From Pseudoalteromonas rubra (GTDB taxonomy: Bacteria; Pseudomonadota; Gammaproteobacteria; Enterobacterales; Alteromonadaceae), in contig NZ_PNCI01000013.1 of NCBI RefSeq assembly GCF_005887095.1, positions 106,207 through 170,206 on the forward strand: a stretch of 64,000 nucleotides of DNA, given 5' to 3'. The notes below the pieces were generated by a model. It worked only from the letters and a program-made list of their open reading frames with translations, was not told where the DNA came from and did not search any database. Below are positions 33,291-41,403 of this stretch, piece by piece; within the stretch, counting starts at the first letter, position 1; each line of letters starts with the position of its first letter. A program made the position numbers and the translations under genes.

Positions 33291-33557
33291 TTAGGTTCTT
33301 GGAAACTGTGCTTTAATGGTGTTGCGTGCGCCCAGCCAGCGTTCACGGGCTTTGCCAGCCTGCGGGCTGTGTTCGCCGTATTCAGCGCAGGCAGCCAGAA
33401 ACTGAAAGGCCTTGCCATCGCTGTGTTGCTGATAAGCCTGCATCCGGGCGGCATCCACCTGCGCCTGGTGTTGCAGTGCTTTGGCTTGTTTGAGTAATTT
33501 AATGGCCTCTTCAGCCAGTTGTTGTGCCCGCTCAGGAGCCGTGTTGTATTGCGTCAT
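33291..33557 (-). CDS. Small coiled-coil protein, module 4
   Basis: An 88-residue Ala/Gln/Lys-rich helical protein (RAQQLAEEAIKLLKQAKALQ, then KAFQFLAACAEYGEHS and RERWLGARNTIKAQFPRT). It lies between collar fibre and fibre tip with an AAGGAGG RBS. It may be a fibre assembly chaperone or a short connector. No family was recognised. Confidence 0.6.
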   Translation of the reverse strand: MTQYNTAPERAQQLAEEAIKLLKQAKALQHQAQVDAARMQAYQQHSDGKAFQFLAACAEYGEHSPQAGKARERWLGARNTIKAQFPRT

Positions 33558-33590
33558 CGTGATGCCTCCTTGTTTATTCTGCTCAGGCGC

Positions 33591-34148
33591 CTAAAGCACG
33601 CCCTGATCCATCAATGCAAATTTCAGTTTCAGGTGACGATGCATATTGCCAATTTGTGCCTTGCCCATTTTGGCAAGCTCAGGGGCGACTAAAATATTGA
33701 ACTCAACTCCTTGGTCGATCACCGTGATTGAGTCCGAAGGCACACCCGTAAGGGCCAGGTCAAACGCCAGCAATAACTCAACATCGTTGGATTTATATGC
33801 AATTGATTCCGTCGGGGAAGAATACACAGCGAACAACACATACTGAATTTCGCCATTGACTTCCTCTTCGGTGTAAAAACCGATTTCATTAACGAAAAAG
33901 CCCTCTCCTGAGATCGGCTCAGCGTCACGCACCGTCAGATGTAACTGCTTGCCATCAGCCAGGGTTTTGGCACTGGCCAGCTCCAGTCTGTACTTTTCAT
34001 CCTGTAAACGGGTGATCCCTTCATGCGGCTGATAGCTGCCACTGCCCAGACCTACTTTGCTGATTTTGGCTTTAAAGCCACCTTGTTGCGCTCTGAACAG
34101 CGCCGATAACCCGGCCGAGGTGATCACGGGTTGTAGTAAAATGCTCAT
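33591..34148 (-). CDS. Tail-collar fibre protein, module 4
   Basis: A 185-residue tail-collar fibre: MSILLQPVITSAGLSALFRA, KAKISKVGLGSGSYQPHEG, FFVNEIGFYTEEEVNGEIQY and ELLLAFDLALTGVPSDSITV. Same family as the copies in modules 1 and 3. It presumably anchors the module 4 fibre to its own gpI. Confidence 0.86.
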   Translation of the reverse strand: MSILLQPVITSAGLSALFRAQQGGFKAKISKVGLGSGSYQPHEGITRLQDEKYRLELASAKTLADGKQLHLTVRDAEPISGEGFFVNEIGFYTEEEVNGEIQYVLFAVYSSPTESIAYKSNDVELLLAFDLALTGVPSDSITVIDQGVEFNILVAPELAKMGKAQIGNMHRHLKLKFALMDQGVL

Positions 34149-34163
34149 TGTTAAAAAACTCCT

Positions 34164-35075
34164 TTACGCAGAAACGCTAAGCGTGCCGTAGCAACGCACA
34201 GCACTCACCCGGCGGCGACTGATGTGCATCACCGCAGAGGCGCAACTGCGACTGTTAATAAACTCATCGGGAATACGCTGATCTGTCAGCCCTCTGAAAC
34301 GAACGACTTGCACAGGCTTACGAGTCATGCACAATGCCTGACGTAAACCACATTGCCAGATCCGGTGGCGCAGTTTATCCACTGCGCTGCGGTGTCTGAG
34401 CACCTGATAGCGCGCGCGTGATAAGTTGCTAGCCACAGACAGCCCAACCTGGCTATCTCGCTGTTTGGCTTTGTCGCCAATACACGGCTCGACCGCCCCG
34501 TACACACGCTTGTGTATAACCGGATGGATAATTCCGCCCACCGCCGTATGACTTGCCATTTTTATCCCAACCAGGAAATCAAAGTGGGCCTTTTGCGGCT
34601 TGGTCTGATTAGTCACCCGATAAATGGCGTCATACAGAGCCTGATCGAGTCTGATAGCCCGGCTGGTGTAAGGCAGCGCATTGGCCCAGGCAACAAAAAC
34701 AAAGGTATGTGGCTCTTTGCTCAGGTATGGCGCCAGATAGACATCGTCCGTCTGTTCAAACCATTCGAAAAACTCAAGCTCCAGGCCAAGAGAGGACAGC
34801 GCCCGCTTCACCGCACCGACTGTGCCCTTGTGTTTATGGATTGGTACTGAGCGCGCGATCAACGCCCGTTTGGTTTCCACCGACCAGTTTTCGTCCCACT
34901 CATCAACCGACAATGACCACGCCAGCCAGGGCAACAGTGACTCCGGACAGTGTTGTGGATCCCATAAGGTGGCTATGTGCTCTGGAATGATGCCTCGTCC
35001 ATCAGACGTCGAGTTCAGTAAGCCTCGCTCCAGCGCGCTCGACCCGGGCGGCAGCAACTTTGGTGTTTCACTCAC
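34164..35075 (-). CDS. Baseplate wedge protein gpI, module 4
   Basis: A 303-residue gpI-family protein: LWDPQHCPESLLPWLAWSLS, VDEWDENWSVETKRALIARS and KGTVGAVKRALSSLGLELEF. The GTG at 35075 has AGGAG 7 nt upstream and gives an N-terminus like the other copies (MSETPKLLPPG); the GTG at 35081 is too close to the RBS. The C-terminal 100 residues are Arg/Cys/His-rich and not shared. Confidence 0.9.
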   Translation of the reverse strand: MSETPKLLPPGSSALERGLLNSTSDGRGIIPEHIATLWDPQHCPESLLPWLAWSLSVDEWDENWSVETKRALIARSVPIHKHKGTVGAVKRALSSLGLELEFFEWFEQTDDVYLAPYLSKEPHTFVFVAWANALPYTSRAIRLDQALYDAIYRVTNQTKPQKAHFDFLVGIKMASHTAVGGIIHPVIHKRVYGAVEPCIGDKAKQRDSQVGLSVASNLSRARYQVLRHRSAVDKLRHRIWQCGLRQALCMTRKPVQVVRFRGLTDQRIPDEFINSRSCASAVMHISRRRVSAVRCYGTLSVSA

Positions 35076-35085
35076 AAACACACTC

Positions 35086-35907
35086 CTAGAAAAAACTCAG
35101 CTGTAGCGACAGGCTTACCGCCTCAGTCACGCTGGGCGTAATATCATCAGCCGGAGACAACAATTTAATTTTGCGTACGCCACCCTGATGCAACATATCG
35201 ATAATGGCTGAATAGGGGACCTCTTTACCCAGGCGGGTGTGCTCCTGATTAAAGGCATCCAGTGCCATATCTATTGCTAACCTGACCTGAGCTTCACTGA
35301 CACCTGGATTAAGGTAAAGATGTGCCTCAACGAGCGTGTTTGTGGGCCTGACTACCGAAACCTGCACCTGATCGGTTAGCGGGCGAATATCCTCGTGATT
35401 TAGATGCGCAGACACCGCCGCTTGCACTGATGCAGTATCACACCCGGATTCTGTTAGCACCGTGATATCTACCACGCCCGGTGTATTGGACTGTACATAT
35501 ACATCGCGCACTCTGGCGTCGGCCGACATAGCCTGAAACTGATAGGCACCGGCTGTACCTGCCATGCTGTGACTTTCCAGCGACAATGGTACTCGGGCAC
35601 GATACCTTTCATCACTTTCCCCTTCAGCACGGCTCACCCCAAACAAGGCGCCCAAATGATCCAGATTACTGCCGGCGGCAAAAGCCAGCATCACAGCGTG
35701 GGCCGCGTCATTTACTCTTTGTCTGAGCAACAGCTCACGATAAGCGGCCACTTCCAGCACTTTCACCGCAGGATCTGAGGCCAGTAAAGTCTGCTCGGGT
35801 ATCTGATCCGTCAAAGCTGTCATCAGCTGTGCACGGATCTCCTCATAATTTAGCGTTTCTATCACTTCTGGCGGTGCCAGGCGTGACAGGTCAATCGCAG
35901 TGTTCAT
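35086..35907 (-). CDS. Baseplate wedge protein gpJ, module 4
   Basis: A 273-residue gpJ-family protein, the first structural gene transcribed in the cluster: DLSRLAPPEVIETLNYEEIR, VKVLEVAAYRELLLRQRVND, LDHLGALFGVSRAEGESDERYRARV and YSAIIDMLHQGGVRKIKLLSP. GAGGAAAAATCT sets the ATG at 35907. It follows the lysis genes after a gap of about 160 bp without a strong terminator. Confidence 0.92.
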   Translation of the reverse strand: MNTAIDLSRLAPPEVIETLNYEEIRAQLMTALTDQIPEQTLLASDPAVKVLEVAAYRELLLRQRVNDAAHAVMLAFAAGSNLDHLGALFGVSRAEGESDERYRARVPLSLESHSMAGTAGAYQFQAMSADARVRDVYVQSNTPGVVDITVLTESGCDTASVQAAVSAHLNHEDIRPLTDQVQVSVVRPTNTLVEAHLYLNPGVSEAQVRLAIDMALDAFNQEHTRLGKEVPYSAIIDMLHQGGVRKIKLLSPADDITPSVTEAVSLSLQLSFF

Positions 35908-36066
35908 AGATTTTTCCTCTGGCACAACCATCCCTTCCTGTACAAACATACCCAGGCAGATGCGTTGTTGATTTGAGAACTTGGTCAGTTCGACCTTCGG
36001 TTTAGCAAGTAAGGTTCAGGCTGGTAGAACAGGTGATAACAGGGTTGTCACCGCTGGGGTCACTAA

Positions 36067-36312
36067 TTAGTTGTTGTTGCGCTTTGCACTTAACAGGGCG
36101 TCAAGTTTCTTGTCTATCGAATCAAGACGCTTTTCAATGCGTTTCTGATCTTCTTTGCGGATCTGCTTCAAATGCGCCAGCTCCTGCGAGTTTGTGGTGA
36201 TCCGTTTGTCCAGATCATTGAGATATAAAATACCCGATACCAGTAATGCTATGGTGGTCAGGATATGAGCCAGATTCAGCTCCTTTTTCATTTGCCATTG
36301 ATCGGCTTGCAT
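36067..36312 (-). CDS. Small membrane protein with cytoplasmic coiled coil (holin-like candidate)
   Basis: An 81-residue protein with one TM helix at about residues 15-32 (HILTTIALLVSGILYL) and a charged coiled coil after it (IRKEDQKRIEKRLDSIDKKLDALL). It lies between the lysozyme and the first wedge module, where a holin would be expected, but most holins have two or three TM helices. Holin, or a membrane partner of lysis, is possible; a structural role is not excluded. Confidence 0.55.
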   Translation of the reverse strand: MQADQWQMKKELNLAHILTTIALLVSGILYLNDLDKRITTNSQELAHLKQIRKEDQKRIEKRLDSIDKKLDALLSAKRNNN

Positions 36313-36348
36313 GGTTTGGCCACCTCCTCATTCATAGTTGCCCCCAAT

Positions 36349-36768
36349 TTAAGACTGCCACTGTCCGCTCAGCATTTGCTGTGCCAGCTCCTGCGCACGT
36401 TCCGGGACTTGTCTGGCCCAGCGGCTATCCAGCATTTCCAGTGCAGCTTGCTCAAAGTCACCTTTTTGTACTGCAGTCAACATGTTATTGAAGCCTAGCA
36501 ATCCCTGTACACCCAGGTTAAAGGCCATATTTGTCAGTACTGCCTGACGGGCTTCATTGCAGTGAGAAGTATCCACACGACGCCGTACCCCAGCCTGTGC
36601 ATTGGCTACGTCTTGTGCCAACAGCTGCTCGGCTTCTTCTTCGGCTATTCCGTTGTGCTCCAGATTTCTGCCATACCCGATTGTGAGCTTGCCAGCCGTA
36701 CAGTAGTAAGGGAAACGACGAAATCCTTCATGTTTTTTTATCTGCTCAACTGTATTCATAATTGTCAT
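36349..36768 (-). CDS. T4-type lysozyme, GH24 endolysin
   Basis: A 139-residue lysozyme that hydrolyses peptidoglycan. It shows the GH24 pattern EQIKKHEGFRRFPYYCTAGKLTIGYG with the catalytic Glu in KKHEGF and Asp/Thr region in TAGKLTIGYGRN, then LLAQDVANAQAGV and ARQAVLTNMAFNLGV. No secretion signal, so it would need a holin for release. The ATG at 36768 has AAGGAG 7 nt upstream; the longer reading frame overlaps the Q-like gene. It fits release of tailocins by host lysis. Confidence 0.93.
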   Translation of the reverse strand: MTIMNTVEQIKKHEGFRRFPYYCTAGKLTIGYGRNLEHNGIAEEEAEQLLAQDVANAQAGVRRRVDTSHCNEARQAVLTNMAFNLGVQGLLGFNNMLTAVQKGDFEQAALEMLDSRWARQVPERAQELAQQMLSGQWQS

Positions 36769-36778
36769 GGTGCACTCC

Positions 36779-37141
36779 TTATGGCTGACACAATGTCTGC
36801 AGTAAACTGCGTTCTGCTTTAACCAGCCAAAACTCCAACGATCGCTTTGAGTCAAAACCCAGTGTTTTTGCAACCTGAGCTATGTCTCCCTCGACCAGAT
36901 ACTTGCCGCGCAGTGCTCGAATGCATTCAGGCCGTAATTGTGCAATTTGCTGCGTCAGTGCCTCTATTTCTTCCGGCACACTCATCATATCGCTGCTCAC
37001 GTAGCGTGCGCTGGAGTCGCCTATCCGCTCGGTCACGGCCTGACGGCTGAACCCTTTACCCAGTTCTTTTGCTCGCCAGAACCTACCCCAGCGTTTTAAA
37101 GCGCTGCGTAACTGCTTAATGGTTGGTTGTGTCATCATCAT
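36779..37141 (-). CDS. Phage antitermination protein Q-like
   Basis: A 120-residue protein similar in layout to the short Phage_antitermQ family: LRSALKRWGRFWRAKELGKG near the start, a polar middle (SARYVSSDMMSV), then LRPECIRALRGKYLVEGDIA with a sigma-4-like helix-turn-helix segment (VAKTLGFDSKRSLEFWLVKA) and C-terminal ERSLLQTL. Q proteins let RNA polymerase read through terminators in late operons. Two terminators lie inside this cluster, and two promoters flank one of them. The start overlaps the upstream regulator by 26 nt. Family assignment is by pattern only. Confidence 0.65.
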   Translation of the reverse strand: MMMTQPTIKQLRSALKRWGRFWRAKELGKGFSRQAVTERIGDSSARYVSSDMMSVPEEIEALTQQIAQLRPECIRALRGKYLVEGDIAQVAKTLGFDSKRSLEFWLVKAERSLLQTLCQP

Positions 37142-37391
37142 TGATCTTTCCTATTACTTCTAAAATATCGAGTGAGTAAACATCCTCGACCAGACCGACA
37201 ACGTCGTTCCATCTGGGGCTGTATTCTTTATTTTCCCACCGTCTCAGTGTGCGCTCTTCAACGCCATAATGTGCCGCAGACTCAGCCTGAGTGTAACCTC
37301 TCAGGCGACGGGCAAATCTCAGGATATCTGCACCCAAAGGGGTTCTTTTTTGCTGCGTTAACCGCGGCTTTGCATACATATATTGCTTCAT
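37116..37391 (-). CDS. XRE-type helix-turn-helix regulator of the tailocin cluster
   Basis: A 91-residue protein with an HTH at about residues 28-70 (ARRLRGYTQAESAAHYGVEE, then RTLRRWENKEYSPRWNDVVG). It is the first gene of the cluster, so it is the probable local regulator. Single HTH domain, no ligand or peptidase domain, so not an autocleaving repressor. AAGGAAAACG precedes the ATG. It may bind the AGGTCA-N4-TGACCT operators, although that pairing is inferred. Confidence 0.75.
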   Translation of the reverse strand: MKQYMYAKPRLTQQKRTPLGADILRFARRLRGYTQAESAAHYGVEERTLRRWENKEYSPRWNDVVGLVEDVYSLDILEVIGKINDDDTTNH

Positions 37392-37937
37392 CGTTTTCCT
37401 TATACTGTGAAGTCATTTATTCAACTAAACAGCGCCCTATACGCAGCTTGCGATATGCAGCACTCAGTATGTGATGGCCAGCCAAGGTAAGCTGCCACAG
37501 ACAACCGTGGTCACTGTTTATATTTGTGGTCATTGAATTAAGCTGATGCGTCAGTGAATCAGGTAGGCTGTTCACTCACTCCATGTAACATCCGCTGTTA
37601 TAAGTGTGCTGGCACAGAGACTGAAGGAAAGTGCGCTGATGCAAAAATCGCATCACATGTTTACAACTCCATGTCGTAGCTTTATCAAGCTTAGGGTTAT
37701 AATACCTTTTTCATCGGTCCAAAACAGGTCAAAAATGCCCTAACAATTATAAAGTTAAAATTTAGCTCAGATTCTTATCGAGACTCACTTGCGGATAATG
37801 ATGAAAGAAAAAAAGGTTAACAATTGTAAATTTATAAAAGGCATTCTTCACAAAATAGCTTGTGCACCAGACAAACATTGCCCCAGTGCACGGCATTCAC
37901 TAAAATAACCACATCTAAACAAAGAGAAGCAAAATTC
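37392..37937. other. Non-coding interval between tailocin and ettA
   Basis: About 545 bp without a supported gene. It contains the leader of the tailocin operon (about 300 nt from predicted start to first ATG), promoter copy A and the upstream region of ettA. The leader is long and could hold an antitermination or regulatory RNA structure, but no convincing fold was seen. Confidence 0.6.
37699..37741 (-). promoter_or_regulatory. Promoter/operator copy A, head of the tailocin cluster
   Basis: On the minus strand AGGGCA-N4-TGACCT (37741-37726), then 22 nt after TTGACC the -10 TATTAT (37704-37699), then ACCCTAAGCTTGATAAAGCT. The spacing and downstream sequence match copies B and C. The left half-site differs at one base from the ideal AGGTCA. 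It would drive the regulator, antiterminator and lysis genes. Confidence 0.6.
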
Positions 37938-39602
37938 ATGGCTCAATATATCTATACAATGTCGCGGGTGAGCAAAGTAGTGCCACCCAAACGCACAATC
38001 CTAAAAGATATTTCTCTGTGCTTTTTTCCGGGTGCCAAAATCGGTGTGCTTGGTCTGAACGGTGCAGGTAAATCGACCCTGCTGCGCATTATGGCTGGGG
38101 TAGATACCGAGTTTGAAGGGGAAGCACGTCCACAGCCAGGTACAAAAATCGGTTACCTGCCACAGGAGCCGGTACTGGATGAAAGTAAAACGGTCCGTGA
38201 AACCATTGAAGAAGCAGTGGGTGAAGTAAAACGCGCACTGAGCCGTCTGGATGAGGTATACGCTGAGTATGCAATGGAAGACGCCGACTTTGATGCACTG
38301 GCCAAAGAACAAGGTGAGCTGGAAGCAATTATCCAGGCACATGATGGCCACAATCTGGACAACGCATTAGAGCGTGCAGCCGATGCACTGCGTCTGCCTG
38401 AGTGGGATGCCAAAATTGAGCATCTGTCTGGGGGTGAGCGTCGTCGGGTTGCGATTTGTCGTCTGTTACTTGAAAAACCAGACATGCTGCTACTGGATGA
38501 ACCGACCAACCACCTGGATGCAGAGTCGGTTGCCTGGTTAGAACGCTTCTTACACGATTACGAAGGTACCGTGGTTGCCATTACCCACGACCGTTACTTC
38601 CTTGATAACGTTGCAGGTTGGATCCTCGAGCTGGACCGTGGCCATGGTATTCCGTGGGAAGGTAACTACTCTTCATGGCTGGAGCAAAAAGATGCCCGTC
38701 TGAAGCAAGAAGAAAAGTCTGAAAAAGCACGCCAAAAGTCGATTGAGAAAGAACTTGAGTGGGTTCGCTCAAACCCCAAAGGTCGTCAGGCTAAATCTAA
38801 AGCCCGTATGGCACAGTTTAGCGAGCTACAGCAGTCGGATTACCAGAAGCGTAACGAAACCAACGAGCTGTTTATTCCACCAGGACCGCGTCTGGGCGAT
38901 CAGGTCATTGAAGTGAACAACCTGACCAAGAGCTTTGGCGATCGCGTACTGATCGACAACTTAAGTTTTTCGGTGCCAAAAGGCGCAATCGTTGGGATTA
39001 TTGGTGCCAACGGTGCCGGTAAGTCGACTCTGTTCAGAATGTTAAGCGGACAACACCAACCAGACAGTGGTGAAATTGTACTGGGTGAAACCGTGGAACT
39101 GGCCACTGTTGAGCAGTTCCGTGATGATATGGATGGCAATAACACCGTATTCCAGGAAGTATCAGACGGTCAGGACATCCTGAAAATTGGTAACTTTGAA
39201 GTACCCAGCCGTGCCTATGTGGGCCGCTTTAACTTTAAGGGCAACGACCAGCAGAAGTTCGTAAAAGAGCTCTCAGGTGGTGAGCGCAACAGACTACACC
39301 TGGCTAAGCTACTCAAAGCTGGTGGTAACGTGATCCTGCTGGATGAGCCTACCAACGACCTCGACGTAGAAACGCTGCGTGCACTGGAAAACGCCATTTT
39401 GGAATTCCCGGGCTGCGTTATGTGTATTTCGCACGACCGTTGGTTCCTTGACCGTATTGCGACGCATATTCTGGATTACCGCGACGAAGGTCAGGTGAAC
39501 TTCTTCGACGGTAACTACACCGAATACGAAGAGTGGCTGAAAAAGACCTATGGTGCAGAAGCCGCGGAGCCTAAGCGCATCAAGTACAAGAAAATTGGTT
39601 AA
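37938..39602 (+). CDS. ettA: Energy-dependent translational throttle protein EttA (ABC-F)
   Basis: A 554-residue ABC-F ATPase, the length of EttA. Two ABC domains with Walker A GLNGAGKST and GANGAGKST, signatures LSGGERRR and LSGGERNR, and Walker B LLLDEPTNHLD and ILLDEPTNDLD. The EttA arm and linker (SKARMAQFSELQQSDYQKRN) are present. EttA binds the ribosomal E site and gates early elongation according to the ATP/ADP ratio. The ATG at 37938 gives the standard MAQYIYTMSRVSKVVPPKR start. It is followed by a good terminator, so it is monocistronic. Confidence 0.97.
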   Translation: MAQYIYTMSRVSKVVPPKRTILKDISLCFFPGAKIGVLGLNGAGKSTLLRIMAGVDTEFEGEARPQPGTKIGYLPQEPVLDESKTVRETIEEAVGEVKRALSRLDEVYAEYAMEDADFDALAKEQGELEAIIQAHDGHNLDNALERAADALRLPEWDAKIEHLSGGERRRVAICRLLLEKPDMLLLDEPTNHLDAESVAWLERFLHDYEGTVVAITHDRYFLDNVAGWILELDRGHGIPWEGNYSSWLEQKDARLKQEEKSEKARQKSIEKELEWVRSNPKGRQAKSKARMAQFSELQQSDYQKRNETNELFIPPGPRLGDQVIEVNNLTKSFGDRVLIDNLSFSVPKGAIVGIIGANGAGKSTLFRMLSGQHQPDSGEIVLGETVELATVEQFRDDMDGNNTVFQEVSDGQDILKIGNFEVPSRAYVGRFNFKGNDQQKFVKELSGGERNRLHLAKLLKAGGNVILLDEPTNDLDVETLRALENAILEFPGCVMCISHDRWFLDRIATHILDYRDEGQVNFFDGNYTEYEEWLKKTYGAEAAEPKRIKYKKIG

Positions 39603-39621
39603 TCACCAGTAATACCGGATA

Positions 39622-39647
39622 AAAGCCCTGATTTTCAGGGCTTTTTT
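39622..39647 (+). terminator. Terminator of ettA
   Basis: AAAGCCCTG..CAGGGCTTTTTT gives a stem of about 8 bp with a short loop and a 7-T tail, 20 nt after the stop. Classic rho-independent terminator. Confidence 0.92.
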
Positions 39648-39737
39648 ATGTTTGATTTAAACCAGAAATTAGCCCGTGAAGTGGAGACTCGGCAAAAAAC
39701 TGGCTAAGCTATAGATAAACAAGCTAAGAGAAGACTA

Positions 39738-40100
39738 ATGAAAGAACGTAGACGATTTTCACGCGTACTGTTTTCTAACCCGGCCGTACTCATGACCGCC
39801 AGTGGAGACTATAAGTGCGAAGTGATCGACCTGTCACTGAATGGCGCCCTGCTGACTTTGCCAGTGGGATATGTGCCCCTCAAAGATGAGCCCGCCAGCT
39901 TGCGCTTTGCCTTACCACAAAGTGACATACAGATTGCAATGGAAGTGCAGATCCGTCACATCGAAGAAGGCCACCTTGGTGTACATTGCAGCCAGATTGA
40001 TCTCGACAGTGTGACCCATTTGAAGCGACTGATTGAGCTGAATCTGGGTGATGATGATGTATTACACCGAGATTTGGAACAGCTGATCCTGCACGACTAA
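39738..40100 (+). CDS. PilZ-domain c-di-GMP-binding protein
   Basis: A 120-residue single-domain PilZ protein. The c-di-GMP contacts RRRFSR (residues 3-8) and DLSLNG (residues 31-36, D-x-S-x-x-G) are intact. A later LGVHCSQIDLDSVTHLKRLIE segment is typical of short PilZ proteins. No output domain, so it would act by protein contact in motility or adhesion control. Monocistronic by spacing. Confidence 0.9.
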   Translation: MKERRRFSRVLFSNPAVLMTASGDYKCEVIDLSLNGALLTLPVGYVPLKDEPASLRFALPQSDIQIAMEVQIRHIEEGHLGVHCSQIDLDSVTHLKRLIELNLGDDDVLHRDLEQLILHD

Positions 40101-40232
40101 GCCTCACTGCCTGTGCATCTGCCCTGTCACTGACCATGGACGGGGCTCTGCCTTTTGCCATTCCCCACAACGCCGTTACCTCAATGATCCGTACCTTTGC
40201 GTAGTCGACACACAGACCCTCTGCGACCCTTA

Positions 40233-40264
40233 TACCAATTTCACTTGATACCTGTTCAATTTGA
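40233..40264. repeat. 32-nt dispersed repeat, copy 1
   Basis: The 32-nt sequence beginning TACCAATTTCACTT also occurs at 63571-63602 with a single mismatch (ACTTGATACC versus ACTTAATACC). It lies in intergenic DNA at both sites. It is probably a fragment of a short genome-wide dispersed element. Confidence 0.7.
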
Positions 40265-40323
40265 TAATTATTAAAATAATTAGGGTGAGCTTATGATACC
40301 CAAATAACTTCACATAAAGATAC

Positions 40324-40366
40324 TTGACAAAGAGATTTATTGCCAATAATCTTCATGTGAAGATTA
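40324..40366 (+). promoter_or_regulatory. Promoter with overlapping palindromic operator for the DMT-ene-reductase operon
   Basis: TTGACA (40324-40329), 17-nt spacer, TAATCT (40347-40352) is a near-ideal sigma-70 promoter. The perfect inverted repeat TAATCTTCA-TG-TGAAGATTA (40347-40366) starts at the -10, so a repressor bound there would block transcription. This is the usual layout for TetR/MarR/HxlR-type control of ene-reductase genes. Confidence 0.8.
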
Positions 40367-40402
40367 ATCAAAGCAAGATAGTTTTTAAAACGGAGAACCG
40401 CG

Positions 40403-41374
40403 GTGAACAGACTCATTGAATTGATCAGATCAGCGATGCCACGGCAGCGCAGGTGTGAAGGACACACCATAGGGTGGTTGCTCGTGGCGATGGTTGCCCC
40501 TGTAATTTGGGGGAGCACGTATGTCGTCACCACAGAGATGTTGCCTGCTGATAAACCTTTAATGGCGGCGGTATTCAGGGCACTGCCCGCGGGCCTGTTA
40601 CTGCTGCTATTTACCCCTGCTTTGCCTCAGGGCCGCTGGTGGCTGCGCACACTCACCCTTGGGATATTAAACATTGGCGGATTTTTTTATTGCCTGTTTG
40701 TGGCGGCTTACCTGCTCCCGGGAGGCGTGGCAGCACTGGTGATGTCGAGTCAGCCTGTCCTGGTTATGATATTGAGTGTGCTGATTCTCAAAGAGTCTCT
40801 TAAGCTCCATCAGTTCTTTGCTTGCCTGACAGGCATTGCAGGTCTGTCAATTTTGGTTCTCGAACCCAGTATGGTGCTGCCTGCAAAGGGCGTACTGGCT
40901 GGGCTGGCTGGTGCAGCGTCGATGGCTACTGGCCTGGTGCTGAGCAAAAAATGGGGAAAACCAGAGGGGGTGTCTGTTGCTACATTCACAGGCTGGCAGC
41001 TGACAGTTGGAGGATTCTTTTTACTGCCGTTTGGGCTCATTCAGGAAGGCTTACCTACCGTATTAACCGGGAATAACCTGCTGGGATATGGGTATCTGAG
41101 CCTGGTCGGCGCGCTGCTGGCTTATCTGATATGGTTCAAAGCCATTGAACAATTGCCCGTGGTCAGCGTGTCTTTTGTGTCGTTTGCCAGCCCGCTGAGT
41201 GCGGCACTATTAGGGTATTTCATGCTTGATGAAACCCTGACACCCAACCAATTGGTCGGCGCCGGCGCCATTGTGCTGGCCATCGTTATCTCTCAGCGAC
41301 TCACTGTTACACACTCGAAGGCTGGGTGCTCAAACGCCAAACTCCACAGTCAGTTAAGTACCAAACCATCTTAA
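40403..41374 (+). CDS. EamA/DMT-family transporter
   Basis: A 323-residue inner membrane protein with about ten TM helices in two EamA repeats: APVIWGSTYVVTTEMLPADK opens repeat one and GLAGAASMATGLVLSKKWGK is in repeat two. DMT transporters commonly export metabolites or toxic compounds. GTG start with GGAGAACCGCG upstream. It lies 30 nt before an ene-reductase gene under a shared promoter, suggesting a joint response to electrophiles or xenobiotics. The substrate is unknown. Confidence 0.9.
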   Translation: MNRLIELIRSAMPRQRRCEGHTIGWLLVAMVAPVIWGSTYVVTTEMLPADKPLMAAVFRALPAGLLLLLFTPALPQGRWWLRTLTLGILNIGGFFYCLFVAAYLLPGGVAALVMSSQPVLVMILSVLILKESLKLHQFFACLTGIAGLSILVLEPSMVLPAKGVLAGLAGAASMATGLVLSKKWGKPEGVSVATFTGWQLTVGGFFLLPFGLIQEGLPTVLTGNNLLGYGYLSLVGALLAYLIWFKAIEQLPVVSVSFVSFASPLSAALLGYFMLDETLTPNQLVGAGAIVLAIVISQRLTVTHSKAGCSNAKLHSQLSTKPS

Positions 41375-41403
41375 TACTTTTCGCAAAATTTAAGGAAAAT
41401 ACT

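Noticed and set aside
36000..36030. GGTCAGTTCGACC near 36000, upstream of gpJ of module 4, resembles the tailocin operator
   Set aside because: The half-site spacing is one base shorter than in the three copies, and no matching -10 or AAGCTTGA follows, so a fourth operator is not claimed.
16859..36066. Possible invertible fibre switch among the four modules
   Set aside because: All modules have the same orientation, no invertase gene is visible, and no long inverted repeats were seen at module ends.
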